Notes under the pieces: model-generated
Seen by the model: only the letters and a program-made list of their open reading frames with translations
Database searches by the model: none
Told to the model about the DNA's origin: nothing
DNA from: JAGVPT01 sp035500675
GTDB taxonomy: Bacteria > Bacteroidota > Ignavibacteria > UBA10030 > UBA8401
Length of the DNA: 7,758 bases
NCBI GenBank assembly: GCA_035500675.1
Contig: DATJXA010000135.1
Location: 1 to 7,758, forward strand
Direction: 5' to 3'
Position numbers and translations under genes: made by a program
Part shown: one piece after another, positions 1 through 6,336 of the stretch
Layout: every line of letters starts with the position of its first letter
Position numbering within the stretch: position 1 is the stretch's first letter

Positions 1-3000
1 GCTGTGACAGACAGCGGCAACGGAAAATATTATGCGACATTCACAGCGACGACATCGGGGACGGCGAAAAATATCAGGGCACGGATCGGGACTGACACCG
101 TGCAAACGACTCAGCCGACGGTAACCGTGAACGCCGGAACATTCTCGACGAGCACTTCAGTAATCAGCATCGCGTCGAGTTCCATCCTGAAGTACGACAC
201 GACAACGGTGACTTTGCAGGTCAAAGATGGCTCCGGCAACAATGTCACGACGGGCGGGCTCAACGTTGAGATCCAAATATTTGGAAGTGCAAATCCCGTA
301 AATAATGGAAAAGCATATCTTACCGACGTTGTCGATAACCAGAACGGTACGTATACGTCAAAGCTTATCGGATTGACAACCAGCACCGGCACTGCGATCA
401 CTTCCTATATCTACAACTCCGGCACATCATCCTATCAACAGGTGAACTCTTTCCCTTCGCCCGTCACGGTCAATGCCCGCCCCGTCTCGCTTTCCCTTTC
501 GACTGTTGCTGTGGGAGCTGTTGACGGGAAGTTCATTCTTGGAGGAGATTTATATTTTTATCTCTACGCAAGAAATGATAAAGGAGAACCATACACTGAA
601 ACGAACCTCGGTTTAAACTTTTCGCTTGGCGCCGACGGGACTTCAGGTCTAACGCCTAATTCAACTTATCAAAATATGGGCGGTGGGGTATATGAGATGT
701 CGTGGCACGGAACGTCGGTCGGCACGCCCCGGAACGTCACAACCACCATCGACGGCAATCCGATCACATCGACATTGCCGACGATCACCATTGTCCCGGC
801 GGGACCGGGCGTGACCTATCCTCCATACTCTCAGCACGCCGTTCCCCTCGACACAACGTTCTATTGGGATGCATCAACAGGAGCGACAACGTACAGAGTT
901 CAGATCGTCGCCGATTCCCTCGCCGGGTCCGTCATTATTGATTCCAGCGGGATCGCCGCCACATCGTTTCATGTTACCGGCCTGCAGAATTATCGCACCT
1001 ATTATTTCCGGTTGGAAGCGATGTATGCGGGGATCGAAAGTGAGATCTGGAATGAAAGAGATTTCAAAACCATCATCTCAACGCCGCTCCAAATATTCCC
1101 TCCCGACAGAGAGACGCAAGTTGGGATCCCCGCGGCTTTTGGATGGAACTTCTCGCCCGGAGCGGCTTCGTATCACCTTCAGGTATCTGCGGACACAGGG
1201 TTCTCGTCTCTCGTCACAGATAAAACCATCATCGATTCTGTTACAAACGATACCTTGGCGGGGCTAGCGGCGGGCACGAAATATTTTTGGCGGCTCAGCG
1301 CCACGGGAGATGGGGGAACGACTGCTTATTGTACGGTGAGGAGTTTCAATACCGCATCGGTCGTAGGGGGTCAGCAAGTTTACTACGTGAAACCGGGAGG
1401 GAACGATGCTGCAGCCGGCACTTCGTGGGGGACTGCATTTGCTACCGTGCAACAAGGGTTGACGATGGCAGCGGCCGGCAGTCAAGTCTGGGTTGCTGCA
1501 GGAACCTATAAACCGACTGCAACTCTTGACCGTTCAATTTCATTCCAGCTTAAAAACGGTGTTAGCGTCTACGGCGGGTTTTCCGGAAATGAAACTGACC
1601 TTTCGCAACGCAACTGGCAGACGAATGTCTGTATTCTTTCAGGTGACATTGACGGGGATGCGACGTCGGCGAACAATAGTTATCATGTTGTCGTAGGAAA
1701 TACATTTGCCACGGCTCTGCTCGACGGCTTCACCATCACCGGAGGGAATGCCGACGTTGTTCCCGGAGGCGGAATTTATTGCGTTTCGGGGTACCCGATC
1801 CTATCAAATCTTATCGTGTGCAACAACAAAGCAAATGACCTTGGTGGAGGCATGTACAATTCCGGCGGAAGTCCAACGCTGACCAATGTCACGTTCAAGA
1901 ACAATCAATCCGCCAACCGGGGCGGTGGAATGTATAGTGATCAAGGAGCGCCCAGATTCACAAACTGCACCTTCTCAAACAACACGGGAGTAGACGGAGC
2001 GGGGATGTGGAATGGAAATTACAATTACCCCGGAACCAGCAACTCCGTTTTTACGAACGTCGTTTTCAAGAACAACACAGCTTCACACAACGGCGGAGGA
2101 TTGTATACAGATGACGGCGTTCCTGTGTTCACGAATGTTCTTTTTTATCAGAACTCGGCAGGCTCGGGAGGCGGCATCTATAACACCAACGGAAATATCA
2201 CCTTCGCGAACGTCACATTCAACGGCAATAACGCATCGGACGCGCTTCCGAATGGCGGAGGGGGAGGGTTGTTCGTGTGGCTGAGCTCGGTGGTGTTGCA
2301 GAATGTCATCCTTTGGGGAAATACTCCAAACGCGCTTTTCAATGGACAAATCTATAACGGGCAGAGCAGCAAAGTCACATTGTTCAACAGCCTGCTTCAG
2401 GATGGGATGCCAGTACACGGCGGCGACGGGATCGTCAATTTTTACGGCGGCGTGGATGTCGACAGCGGAGGGAACATTTTCACCGACCCGCTTTTCATAA
2501 ACGCCGGAACGGGCGATGTGAGGATAGGATCGTCAAGCCCGGCGATCGATGCGGGTACCAATGCGGCCGTCAGTACAATTTCAGACCTGAGCGGAAACCC
2601 CCGCATCGTCGGGAGCAACGTGGATATCGGGGCATACGAATATCAAGGAGCGACGGCCTCGTTCTCAAAGATCGTTTCGCAAAGCGACTCTCTCAATCAA
2701 CTCGGCGCCACAAAGGTCGACCTGGAGTTTTCGGGCATCGCGCCGGGCAAATCTGTTCTGGTCTTTTCAAACAGGTATGCTACAGCCGCGGACAGCGTAA
2801 CATTCACCGGATCGGTTCCGTCTCATTACAGTCCTTTTCGATGGGTGATCGCGAAAGCTGGAGATCCTTTTTCATCGGCCGTGTTTTCCCTTGAAAACGT
2901 CTCTTCGTATTCCGGCGTTGTCGATCCGGCGTCGCTTGTCATCTATCATAGGAGCACTCCGGGAGCCGGAGATTTTTCTCCGCTCACAACTACGTACGAT

Positions 3001-3666
3001 GCCGGGAGCGACAAGCTTACCGCGACGATCACTTCGTTCAGCGAGTTCATGATCGGCAGCAATACCAATCCGCTTCCCGTTGAAATCACAAGCTTCACCG
3101 GAACGTCCGACCGTCTGAATGCGAAGTTGGATTGGAAAACCGCAACGGAAATAAACAATTACGGGTTTGAAGTTGAAAGACGGGTCGTGAACCCGGCAGA
3201 TACCAGTAAACCGACCGAATCCTCATGGACCAAGGCGGGTTTTGTTCGAGGAGCAGGGACAAGCTCATCGCCAAAGGAATATGGGTTTACCGACAGGAAC
3301 CTTCAGGCGGGACGATACGCATTTCGGTTGAAGCAGATCAACAACGATGGAGCATTTGTCTATTCTACATCGGTGGAGTTTGAGGTCGGCGCAGCCCCAA
3401 GGGTATTCACGCTTTCACAGAATTACCCGAACCCGTTCAACCCGACCACGACGGTTGAGTTCACGATCCCCGATGACGGGAAAACGACGCTTGTTGTGTA
3501 CAATGTGCTCGGACAACAGGTAGTGACCCTCGTCGACCAGCAAATGAAAGCGGGCGAGTATCACCAAACATTCTTCGACGCCTCACGATTGTCGTCGGGA
3601 ATATATTTTTCTGTCCTGAGATTCAGCAATAAACAGCTTGTAAAAAAGATGATGTTTTTAAAATAA
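1..3666 (+). CDS. Large T9SS-exported surface protein: Ig-like/FN3 repeats, right-handed beta-helix, type-A sorting domain (5' partial)
   Basis: The reading frame is open from the first base, so the true start and signal peptide lie upstream. Residues are counted from the GTG at 4. Seen: the tail of an Ig-like (invasin/filamin-type) domain to about 45, two further Ig-like domains (about 46-158 and 159-266), two fibronectin-III-like domains (about 270-356 and 361-449, with WDASTGATTYRVQI and YYFRLEA core patterns), a beta-helix (about 457-883) closing with SSPAIDAG and DIGAYE, an unassigned beta-rich domain (about 884-1022), a pre-anchor domain beginning LPVEITSF (1024), and a T9SS type-A sorting domain (1135-1220) with NYPNPFNPTT and terminal KKMMFLK. 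From family knowledge, such proteins cross the outer membrane through T9SS, lose the sorting domain and are anchored or released. Role is inferred as adhesin or glycan-binding/degrading surface protein. No catalytic residues are recognised. The SSPAIDAG-to-DIGAYE block matches what is called a choice-of-anchor Q domain. A paralogue follows 49 bp downstream, probably in the same operon. Confidence 0.9.
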   Translation, partial: AVTDSGNGKYYATFTATTSGTAKNIRARIGTDTVQTTQPTVTVNAGTFSTSTSVISIASSSILKYDTTTVTLQVKDGSGNNVTTGGLNVEIQIFGSANPVNNGKAYLTDVVDNQNGTYTSKLIGLTTSTGTAITSYIYNSGTSSYQQVNSFPSPVTVNARPVSLSLSTVAVGAVDGKFILGGDLYFYLYARNDKGEPYTETNLGLNFSLGADGTSGLTPNSTYQNMGGGVYEMSWHGTSVGTPRNVTTTIDGNPITSTLPTITIVPAGPGVTYPPYSQHAVPLDTTFYWDASTGATTYRVQIVADSLAGSVIIDSSGIAATSFHVTGLQNYRTYYFRLEAMYAGIESEIWNERDFKTIISTPLQIFPPDRETQVGIPAAFGWNFSPGAASYHLQVSADTGFSSLVTDKTIIDSVTNDTLAGLAAGTKYFWRLSATGDGGTTAYCTVRSFNTASVVGGQQVYYVKPGGNDAAAGTSWGTAFATVQQGLTMAAAGSQVWVAAGTYKPTATLDRSISFQLKNGVSVYGGFSGNETDLSQRNWQTNVCILSGDIDGDATSANNSYHVVVGNTFATALLDGFTITGGNADVVPGGGIYCVSGYPILSNLIVCNNKANDLGGGMYNSGGSPTLTNVTFKNNQSANRGGGMYSDQGAPRFTNCTFSNNTGVDGAGMWNGNYNYPGTSNSVFTNVVFKNNTASHNGGGLYTDDGVPVFTNVLFYQNSAGSGGGIYNTNGNITFANVTFNGNNASDALPNGGGGGLFVWLSSVVLQNVILWGNTPNALFNGQIYNGQSSKVTLFNSLLQDGMPVHGGDGIVNFYGGVDVDSGGNIFTDPLFINAGTGDVRIGSSSPAIDAGTNAAVSTISDLSGNPRIVGSNVDIGAYEYQGATASFSKIVSQSDSLNQLGATKVDLEFSGIAPGKSVLVFSNRYATAADSVTFTGSVPSHYSPFRWVIAKAGDPFSSAVFSLENVSSYSGVVDPASLVIYHRSTPGAGDFSPLTTTYDAGSDKLTATITSFSEFMIGSNTNPLPVEITSFTGTSDRLNAKLDWKTATEINNYGFEVERRVVNPADTSKPTESSWTKAGFVRGAGTSSSPKEYGFTDRNLQAGRYAFRLKQINNDGAFVYSTSVEFEVGAAPRVFTLSQNYPNPFNPTTTVEFTIPDDGKTTLVVYNVLGQQVVTLVDQQMKAGEYHQTFFDASRLSSGIYFSVLRFSNKQLVKKMMFLK
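1372..2652 (+). repeat. Beta-helix module, copy 1 (paralogous to 3773-5020)
   Basis: This stretch encodes residues about 457-883 of the first protein and aligns along its whole length with the second protein. Shared blocks are VY(Y/F)VK, AGTSW.TAFAT, WVAAGTY.P, FQLK.GV..YGGF.G, WQTNV..LSGDID, SYHVV, LDGF.ITGG and DIGAYE. By eye the first 65 residues are about 60% identical and the rest is less similar. DNA identity is patchy, with short exact blocks such as 2623-2641 matching 4991-5009, so this is an old duplication rather than a recent one. Confidence 0.85.
1843..2278 (+). repeat. Pmp-like coil repeats of about 26 residues in copy 1
   Basis: GGG(M/L/I)Y or a variant recurs at residues 614, 640, 665 (GAGMW), 697 and 722, and then near 755 as GGGGLF. 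Each is followed by P.(L/F)TN(V/C)(T/V)F..N, giving a period of 25-26 residues with one 32-residue unit. This is the ladder expected of a right-handed parallel beta-helix, with Gly-rich turns and Asn after the strand. The motif pair resembles the GGA(I/L) and FxxN repeats of chlamydial polymorphic membrane proteins. Confidence 0.75.
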
Positions 3667-3677
3667 GGGAGACGGCC

Positions 3678-3719
3678 GTGAAAAGTACATCAGTCATTCA
3701 ACCTTTGGAGGAAGTATGA
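3678..3719 (+). CDS. Possible 13-residue leader ORF, stop overlapping the next start
   Basis: GTG at 3678 opens a short frame encoding MKSTSVIQPLEEV and ending in TGA at 3717-3719. That stop overlaps the ATG of the following gene as ATGA. A purine-rich AAGGGAGA (3665-3672) sits five bases before the GTG, a good Shine-Dalgarno position. If translated, ribosomes finishing it would stop on the start codon of the second beta-helix gene and could re-initiate there (translational coupling). The peptide has no recognisable family. It may be chance, because the gap is only 49 bp and the downstream gene has its own ribosome binding site within the mini-ORF. Confidence 0.3.
   Translation: MKSTSVIQPLEEV
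3707..3711 (+). promoter_or_regulatory. Ribosome binding site for the second beta-helix gene
   Basis: GGAGG lies four bases before the ATG at 3716. It supports that start, which also gives a well-formed signal peptide. Confidence 0.75.
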
Positions 3720-5608
3720 AGAGATTGTTCTCGCTTCTGATGATCGCATTATCAATTTCATATTTGAATGCGCAGACCGTCTATTTTGTGAAGCAAAGCG
3801 GGGACGACGGCATGGCCGGCACTTCTTGGGAAACTGCTTTTGCGACCCTTCAAAAAGCCCTTTCAGTTGCCGCAAGTGGAAATCAGATATGGGTTGCCGC
3901 AGGGACATACACGCCTTCAACATCAAGCCAATCAGCCAAATTCCAGCTCAAGAGCGGCGTTGCCATCTACGGAGGGTTTGCTGGGACCGAAAGCTCTCTT
4001 GAAGACCGCGACTGGCAGACAAATGTCACAACACTCTCGGGGGACATTGACAACGACGGCACTCTCAACGGCAATAGTTATCATGTCGTGTCGGCAATTA
4101 GTGTTAGTGGAACTGCCGTTCTGGACGGATTTGTTATCACCGGCGGCGGGGGAGCGACGGATATCGGCGGGGGCGGAATAGAGCTTCTTTTTGCAAGCCC
4201 CATGCTTTCGAACCTTATTATCACCGGCAACAACTCAGGGACCAACTCGACTGATTTTGGAGGAGGTTTGTATACCGATGGCGGCACACCTGTTTTGACC
4301 AATGTGACGTTCTCCGGAAATCAGACCGCAGGGAACGGCGGCGGAATGTATAACAGCGGTGCTGCCTCGCTGTCGAACTGCACATTCACGGGCAATACTG
4401 CAGTGAACGGAGGGGGCTTATACAATGATGCATCAAGCGTCCCGTCGATGACAAATATTATTTTCAGGAACGACACCGCCAGCAGTCTCGGGGGAGGATT
4501 CTACGATAACGGCAATGCTTTGTTATTGCAAGATATTCTTTTCGACGGAAACTACGCGACACTGGGTGGCGGGGGCATGTGCAACGTTCAGTCGGGCAAT
4601 TCAACATTCGTAAATGTCACCCTCTACGGCAACTCCTCGAAATACGGCGGCGGGATGTTTTTCACCAACTCAAGCTCGGCTCGGATCCTGAATACAATTT
4701 TTTGGGACGATGCAGCGACCACAAGCGGGTCTGAGGTGTACAACACCAGCAGTGGTACTGTTGAAGTGTCCCATAGCATACTTCTGGGCGGGCTGACAGG
4801 AGCGGGCGTCGGCCCAAACACTTTGACAGACGGAGGTCACAACATCGACTCTGATCCGCTTTTCACAAGCCCCGGTTCTCACGACTTCACGTTAATGGGG
4901 TCAAGTCTAGCGATCGATTCGGGCTACGACACTTTGGTTACCGCGACGACCGACCTCGCCGGGAACTCGCGGATCTCGAACGGCACGATAGATATCGGGG
5001 CATACGAATTCCAGGGCGCTCCGCTGCCGGTTGAACTTACTTCTTTTAATGCTATACCTCGAGAGGGCTTTGTTATGCTTCAGTGGAGCACCGTTACAGA
5101 ATCTATGTGCGCTGGGTTTACAATTGAGCGAAAAGTTGAGGCACTGAAGTCGTCCGGAAACAATGAACAGTGGACAAGCATAGGATTTGTTCAAGGGCAT
5201 GGCTCATCGACAGTTCCCCATCAGTACAGCTTCTCCGACAAGACTCTTTCAGCTGGGCAATTTACATACCGGCTGAAACTGGTCGACGTCGATGGAAAAT
5301 TCACCTATGGCCCCGAAACTACTATCGCTATCGATAACGTCCCGACGGCATTTTCACTCGAGCAAAATTATCCCAATCCATTCAATCCGACGACTACGAT
5401 TGCGTACCAAACTCCAACCGACGGACATGTTGTCATTAAAGTATTCGATATCGCCGGCAAAGAAGTCACGACATTGGTCGATGAATTCAAGCCGGCCGGT
5501 CACTACACGGCTCGGTTCGATGCGTCTCAACTTTGCAGCGGGACATATTTTCTTTCTCTCAAATCCGGCGATCATGTTTCTGTAAAAAAAATGTCGCTGC
5601 TCAAATAG
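3716..5608 (+). CDS. T9SS-exported right-handed beta-helix surface protein
   Basis: A complete 630-residue protein. Residues 1-19 form a Sec signal peptide (KR, hydrophobic core, then LNA before Q20), so the mature protein should start with Gln. The beta-helix spans about 20-435, has at least seven coils with GGG(L/M/F) turns (182, 208, 232, 259, 285, 311) and closes with SSLAIDSG and DIGAYE. A pre-anchor domain starts at LPVELTSF (437), and a T9SS type-A sorting domain covers 546-630 (FSLEQNYPNPFNPTT, terminal KKMSLLK). It is a short form of the upstream protein, without the Ig-like, FN3 and 884-1022 domains. From the family, export is Sec followed by T9SS, with final location at the cell surface or outside. 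Parallel beta-helices occur in adhesins and polysaccharide-active proteins; no active site is visible here, so adhesion or glycan binding is an inference. It is probably co-transcribed with the upstream gene. Start choice rests on the GGAGG site and the signal peptide. Confidence 0.93.
   Translation: MKRLFSLLMIALSISYLNAQTVYFVKQSGDDGMAGTSWETAFATLQKALSVAASGNQIWVAAGTYTPSTSSQSAKFQLKSGVAIYGGFAGTESSLEDRDWQTNVTTLSGDIDNDGTLNGNSYHVVSAISVSGTAVLDGFVITGGGGATDIGGGGIELLFASPMLSNLIITGNNSGTNSTDFGGGLYTDGGTPVLTNVTFSGNQTAGNGGGMYNSGAASLSNCTFTGNTAVNGGGLYNDASSVPSMTNIIFRNDTASSLGGGFYDNGNALLLQDILFDGNYATLGGGGMCNVQSGNSTFVNVTLYGNSSKYGGGMFFTNSSSARILNTIFWDDAATTSGSEVYNTSSGTVEVSHSILLGGLTGAGVGPNTLTDGGHNIDSDPLFTSPGSHDFTLMGSSLAIDSGYDTLVTATTDLAGNSRISNGTIDIGAYEFQGAPLPVELTSFNAIPREGFVMLQWSTVTESMCAGFTIERKVEALKSSGNNEQWTSIGFVQGHGSSTVPHQYSFSDKTLSAGQFTYRLKLVDVDGKFTYGPETTIAIDNVPTAFSLEQNYPNPFNPTTTIAYQTPTDGHVVIKVFDIAGKEVTTLVDEFKPAGHYTARFDASQLCSGTYFLSLKSGDHVSVKKMSLLK
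3773..5020 (+). repeat. Beta-helix module, copy 2 (paralogous to 1372-2652)
   Basis: This encodes residues 20-435 of the second protein. Homology to copy 1 begins at the first mature residue after the predicted signal-peptidase site (AQTVYFVK against QQVYYVK) and ends at DIGAYEFQGA against DIGAYEYQGA. The module therefore behaves as a discrete exchange unit. Confidence 0.85.
4259..4660 (+). repeat. Pmp-like coil repeats of 24-27 residues in copy 2
   Basis: GGGLY, GGGMY, GGGLY, GGGFY, GGGMC and GGGMF start at residues 182, 208, 232, 259, 285 and 311. They are separated by units carrying (L/M)(T/S)N(V/C/I)(T/I)F..N. Spacing is more regular than in copy 1. Each unit should be one turn of the beta-helix. 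Confidence 0.75.
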
Positions 5609-5742
5609 GAAAAAGCATCGGTCGAAAAATATTATTGCGGGACATCGGGGAAAATTGTAATTTAGTTTTCAATTCCCGTGCTGCGTGAAGGTCAGATTTT
5701 GTACATGAGCGATGAATACTGACACATGTCCAATCGTGATCT

Positions 5743-5749
5743 AGGAGGG
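5743..5749 (+). promoter_or_regulatory. Ribosome binding site for the small membrane protein
   Basis: AGGAGGG lies five bases before GTG at 5755. It is the main evidence that this small frame is translated and that the GTG is its start. Confidence 0.7.
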
Positions 5750-5754
5750 CAAAC

Positions 5755-6018
5755 GTGAACGGCAGCCGTATTCCTCAATGGCTCATTGTTGTCGGCGCGG
5801 TCGGCGCTGCTATCCCGTTTGGCTGGGGAGTAGGAGTCGCGGCAGCATATGCGATCGCGGGCCAAGACATCGGGCAACTTCCGGCAGCAACGGTCCCGAT
5901 CGGTATTCTCGCTTCGATGGTGTTTGCAATCTGGCCTACGGTGAAAGCGAAAATGAGATTCCAAATTCTCTCTTTAGGGGCACTGGCCTTTATACTGCTG
6001 GCGTGGTTATTGGGGTAA
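5755..6018 (+). CDS. Small three-helix membrane protein of unknown function
   Basis: An 87-residue protein starting at GTG with a strong AGGAGGG site. I do not recognise a family. Three hydrophobic stretches are visible: about 8-31 (rich in Gly/Ala/Val, with Pro21), 44-60 and 70-86, the last ending almost at the C-terminus (LLAWLLG). Positive residues K64, K66 and R68 lie between helices 2 and 3, and R5 lies at the N-terminus. D38 lies between helices 1 and 2. By the positive-inside rule this gives N-terminus in the cytoplasm and C-terminus outside. No cysteines or metal ligands suggest a catalytic role. It stands 146 bp after the beta-helix gene and 318 bp before the repressor gene, all on the same strand; no convincing terminator or promoter separates it from the upstream gene. 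A role as a small accessory subunit in the inner membrane is possible but unsupported. Confidence 0.72.
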   Translation: MNGSRIPQWLIVVGAVGAAIPFGWGVGVAAAYAIAGQDIGQLPAATVPIGILASMVFAIWPTVKAKMRFQILSLGALAFILLAWLLG

Positions 6019-6029
6019 CTCAGTCATGA

Positions 6030-6102
6030 GGGTCGTTGCAGGGAGCGTATCTTAAGGGTCCACGTTACTCTGACCCGCCCCTGTGAGACTCCTCGGGACC
6101 TT
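6030..6102. repeat. Alternative small hairpins (GGGTC/GACCC and GGTCC/GGACC)
   Basis: GGGTC occurs at 6030-6034 and 6056-6060, and either could pair with GACCC at 6072-6076. The 6056 copy makes a 5-bp stem with an 11-base loop. The same bases in an offset register, AAGGGTCC (6054-6061), can instead pair with GGACCTT (6096-6102) with one bulge. The structures are mutually exclusive. They could be a remnant of a small palindromic repeat, an RNA switch in the 3' region of the small gene, or chance. Confidence 0.3.
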
Positions 6103-6216
6103 GCAAATTCACCCGCCGTTCAAGTCCTTGGCAACTTCCGAACTTCAGATTTACCCCCCTTATTCAAGTGGCATTCGGCCGTCATTTCTATATCGTATTT
6201 TTTATTATTTAATTGC

Positions 6217-6245
6217 TTGACATTAGAAGGGCTTTTCTGTAATAT
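6217..6245 (+). promoter_or_regulatory. Sigma70-like promoter of the LacI-family gene
   Basis: TTGACA at 6217-6222 is a perfect -35 box, followed by a 17-base spacer and TAATAT at 6240-6245 as a -10 box with 4/6 matches. Transcription would start near 6252, inside the palindrome, giving a leader of about 85 bases. If the host uses the Bacteroidetes-type -33/-7 promoter instead, this match could be fortuitous. Confidence 0.55.
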
Positions 6246-6261
6246 CGAAACGGTTCGATAT
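6242..6261. promoter_or_regulatory. LacI-family operator palindrome overlapping the -10 box
   Basis: ATATCGAAACGGTTCGATAT is an inverted repeat with 9 of 10 base pairs matching and a central CG, the standard design of LacI/GalR-family operators. It covers most of the -10 box and the predicted transcription start, so a bound repressor would block initiation. It lies 75 bp before the start codon of a LacI-family gene, which points to autoregulation. Confidence 0.72.
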
Positions 6262-6293
6262 AAAAGACAGTCGTATTTAGAAAAATGATTAAA

Positions 6294-6321
6294 TTGATAT
6301 ATTTTCAGTGTTTTTTAGATT
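6294..6321 (+). promoter_or_regulatory. Alternative second promoter for the LacI-family gene
   Basis: TTGATA (6294-6299), a 16-base spacer and TAGATT (6316-6321) form a weaker sigma70-like pair downstream of the operator. A start near 6328 would give a leader of only about nine bases, fitting the lack of a Shine-Dalgarno sequence before the ATG. AT-rich DNA often yields such matches by chance. Confidence 0.2.
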
Positions 6322-6336
6322 AAGCGTTCTATTATT

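Larger units (their letters stand above)
6019..6336. other. Gene-free stretch: GC-richer hairpin-prone half, then AT-rich regulatory half
   Basis: No credible coding frame is seen. About 6019-6180 is GC-richer and contains short complementary blocks that can pair in alternative ways (entered separately). About 6185-6336 is strongly AT-rich and carries the promoter and operator of the repressor gene. No stem followed by a T-run, as in a standard intrinsic terminator, is visible after the small membrane gene. Confidence 0.6.

Noticed and set aside
2083..2418. Minus-strand frame of 111 codons inside the first beta-helix module
   Set aside because: It lies opposite a strongly supported coding region with repeat motifs, and its translation has no family-like features.
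4907..5200. Minus-strand frame of 97 codons opposite the end of the second beta-helix
   Set aside because: It is antisense to the conserved DIGAYE and LPVELTSF blocks, with no ribosome binding site or recognisable product.
5512..5520. CGGTTCGAT matching half of the LacI operator inside the second sorting domain
   Set aside because: The other half-site is absent and the bases encode ARFDAS, a conserved stretch of the sorting domain.
5635..5663. TTGCGG, 17 bases, TAATTT as a promoter for the small membrane gene
   Set aside because: Each box matches the consensus at only three of six positions, too weak to call.
5778..6029. Overlapping plus-strand frame of 83 codons in another phase of the small membrane gene
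   Set aside because: It is Arg/Cys-rich with no hydrophobic pattern and no ribosome binding site; the 5755 frame has both a strong site and a membrane-protein composition.
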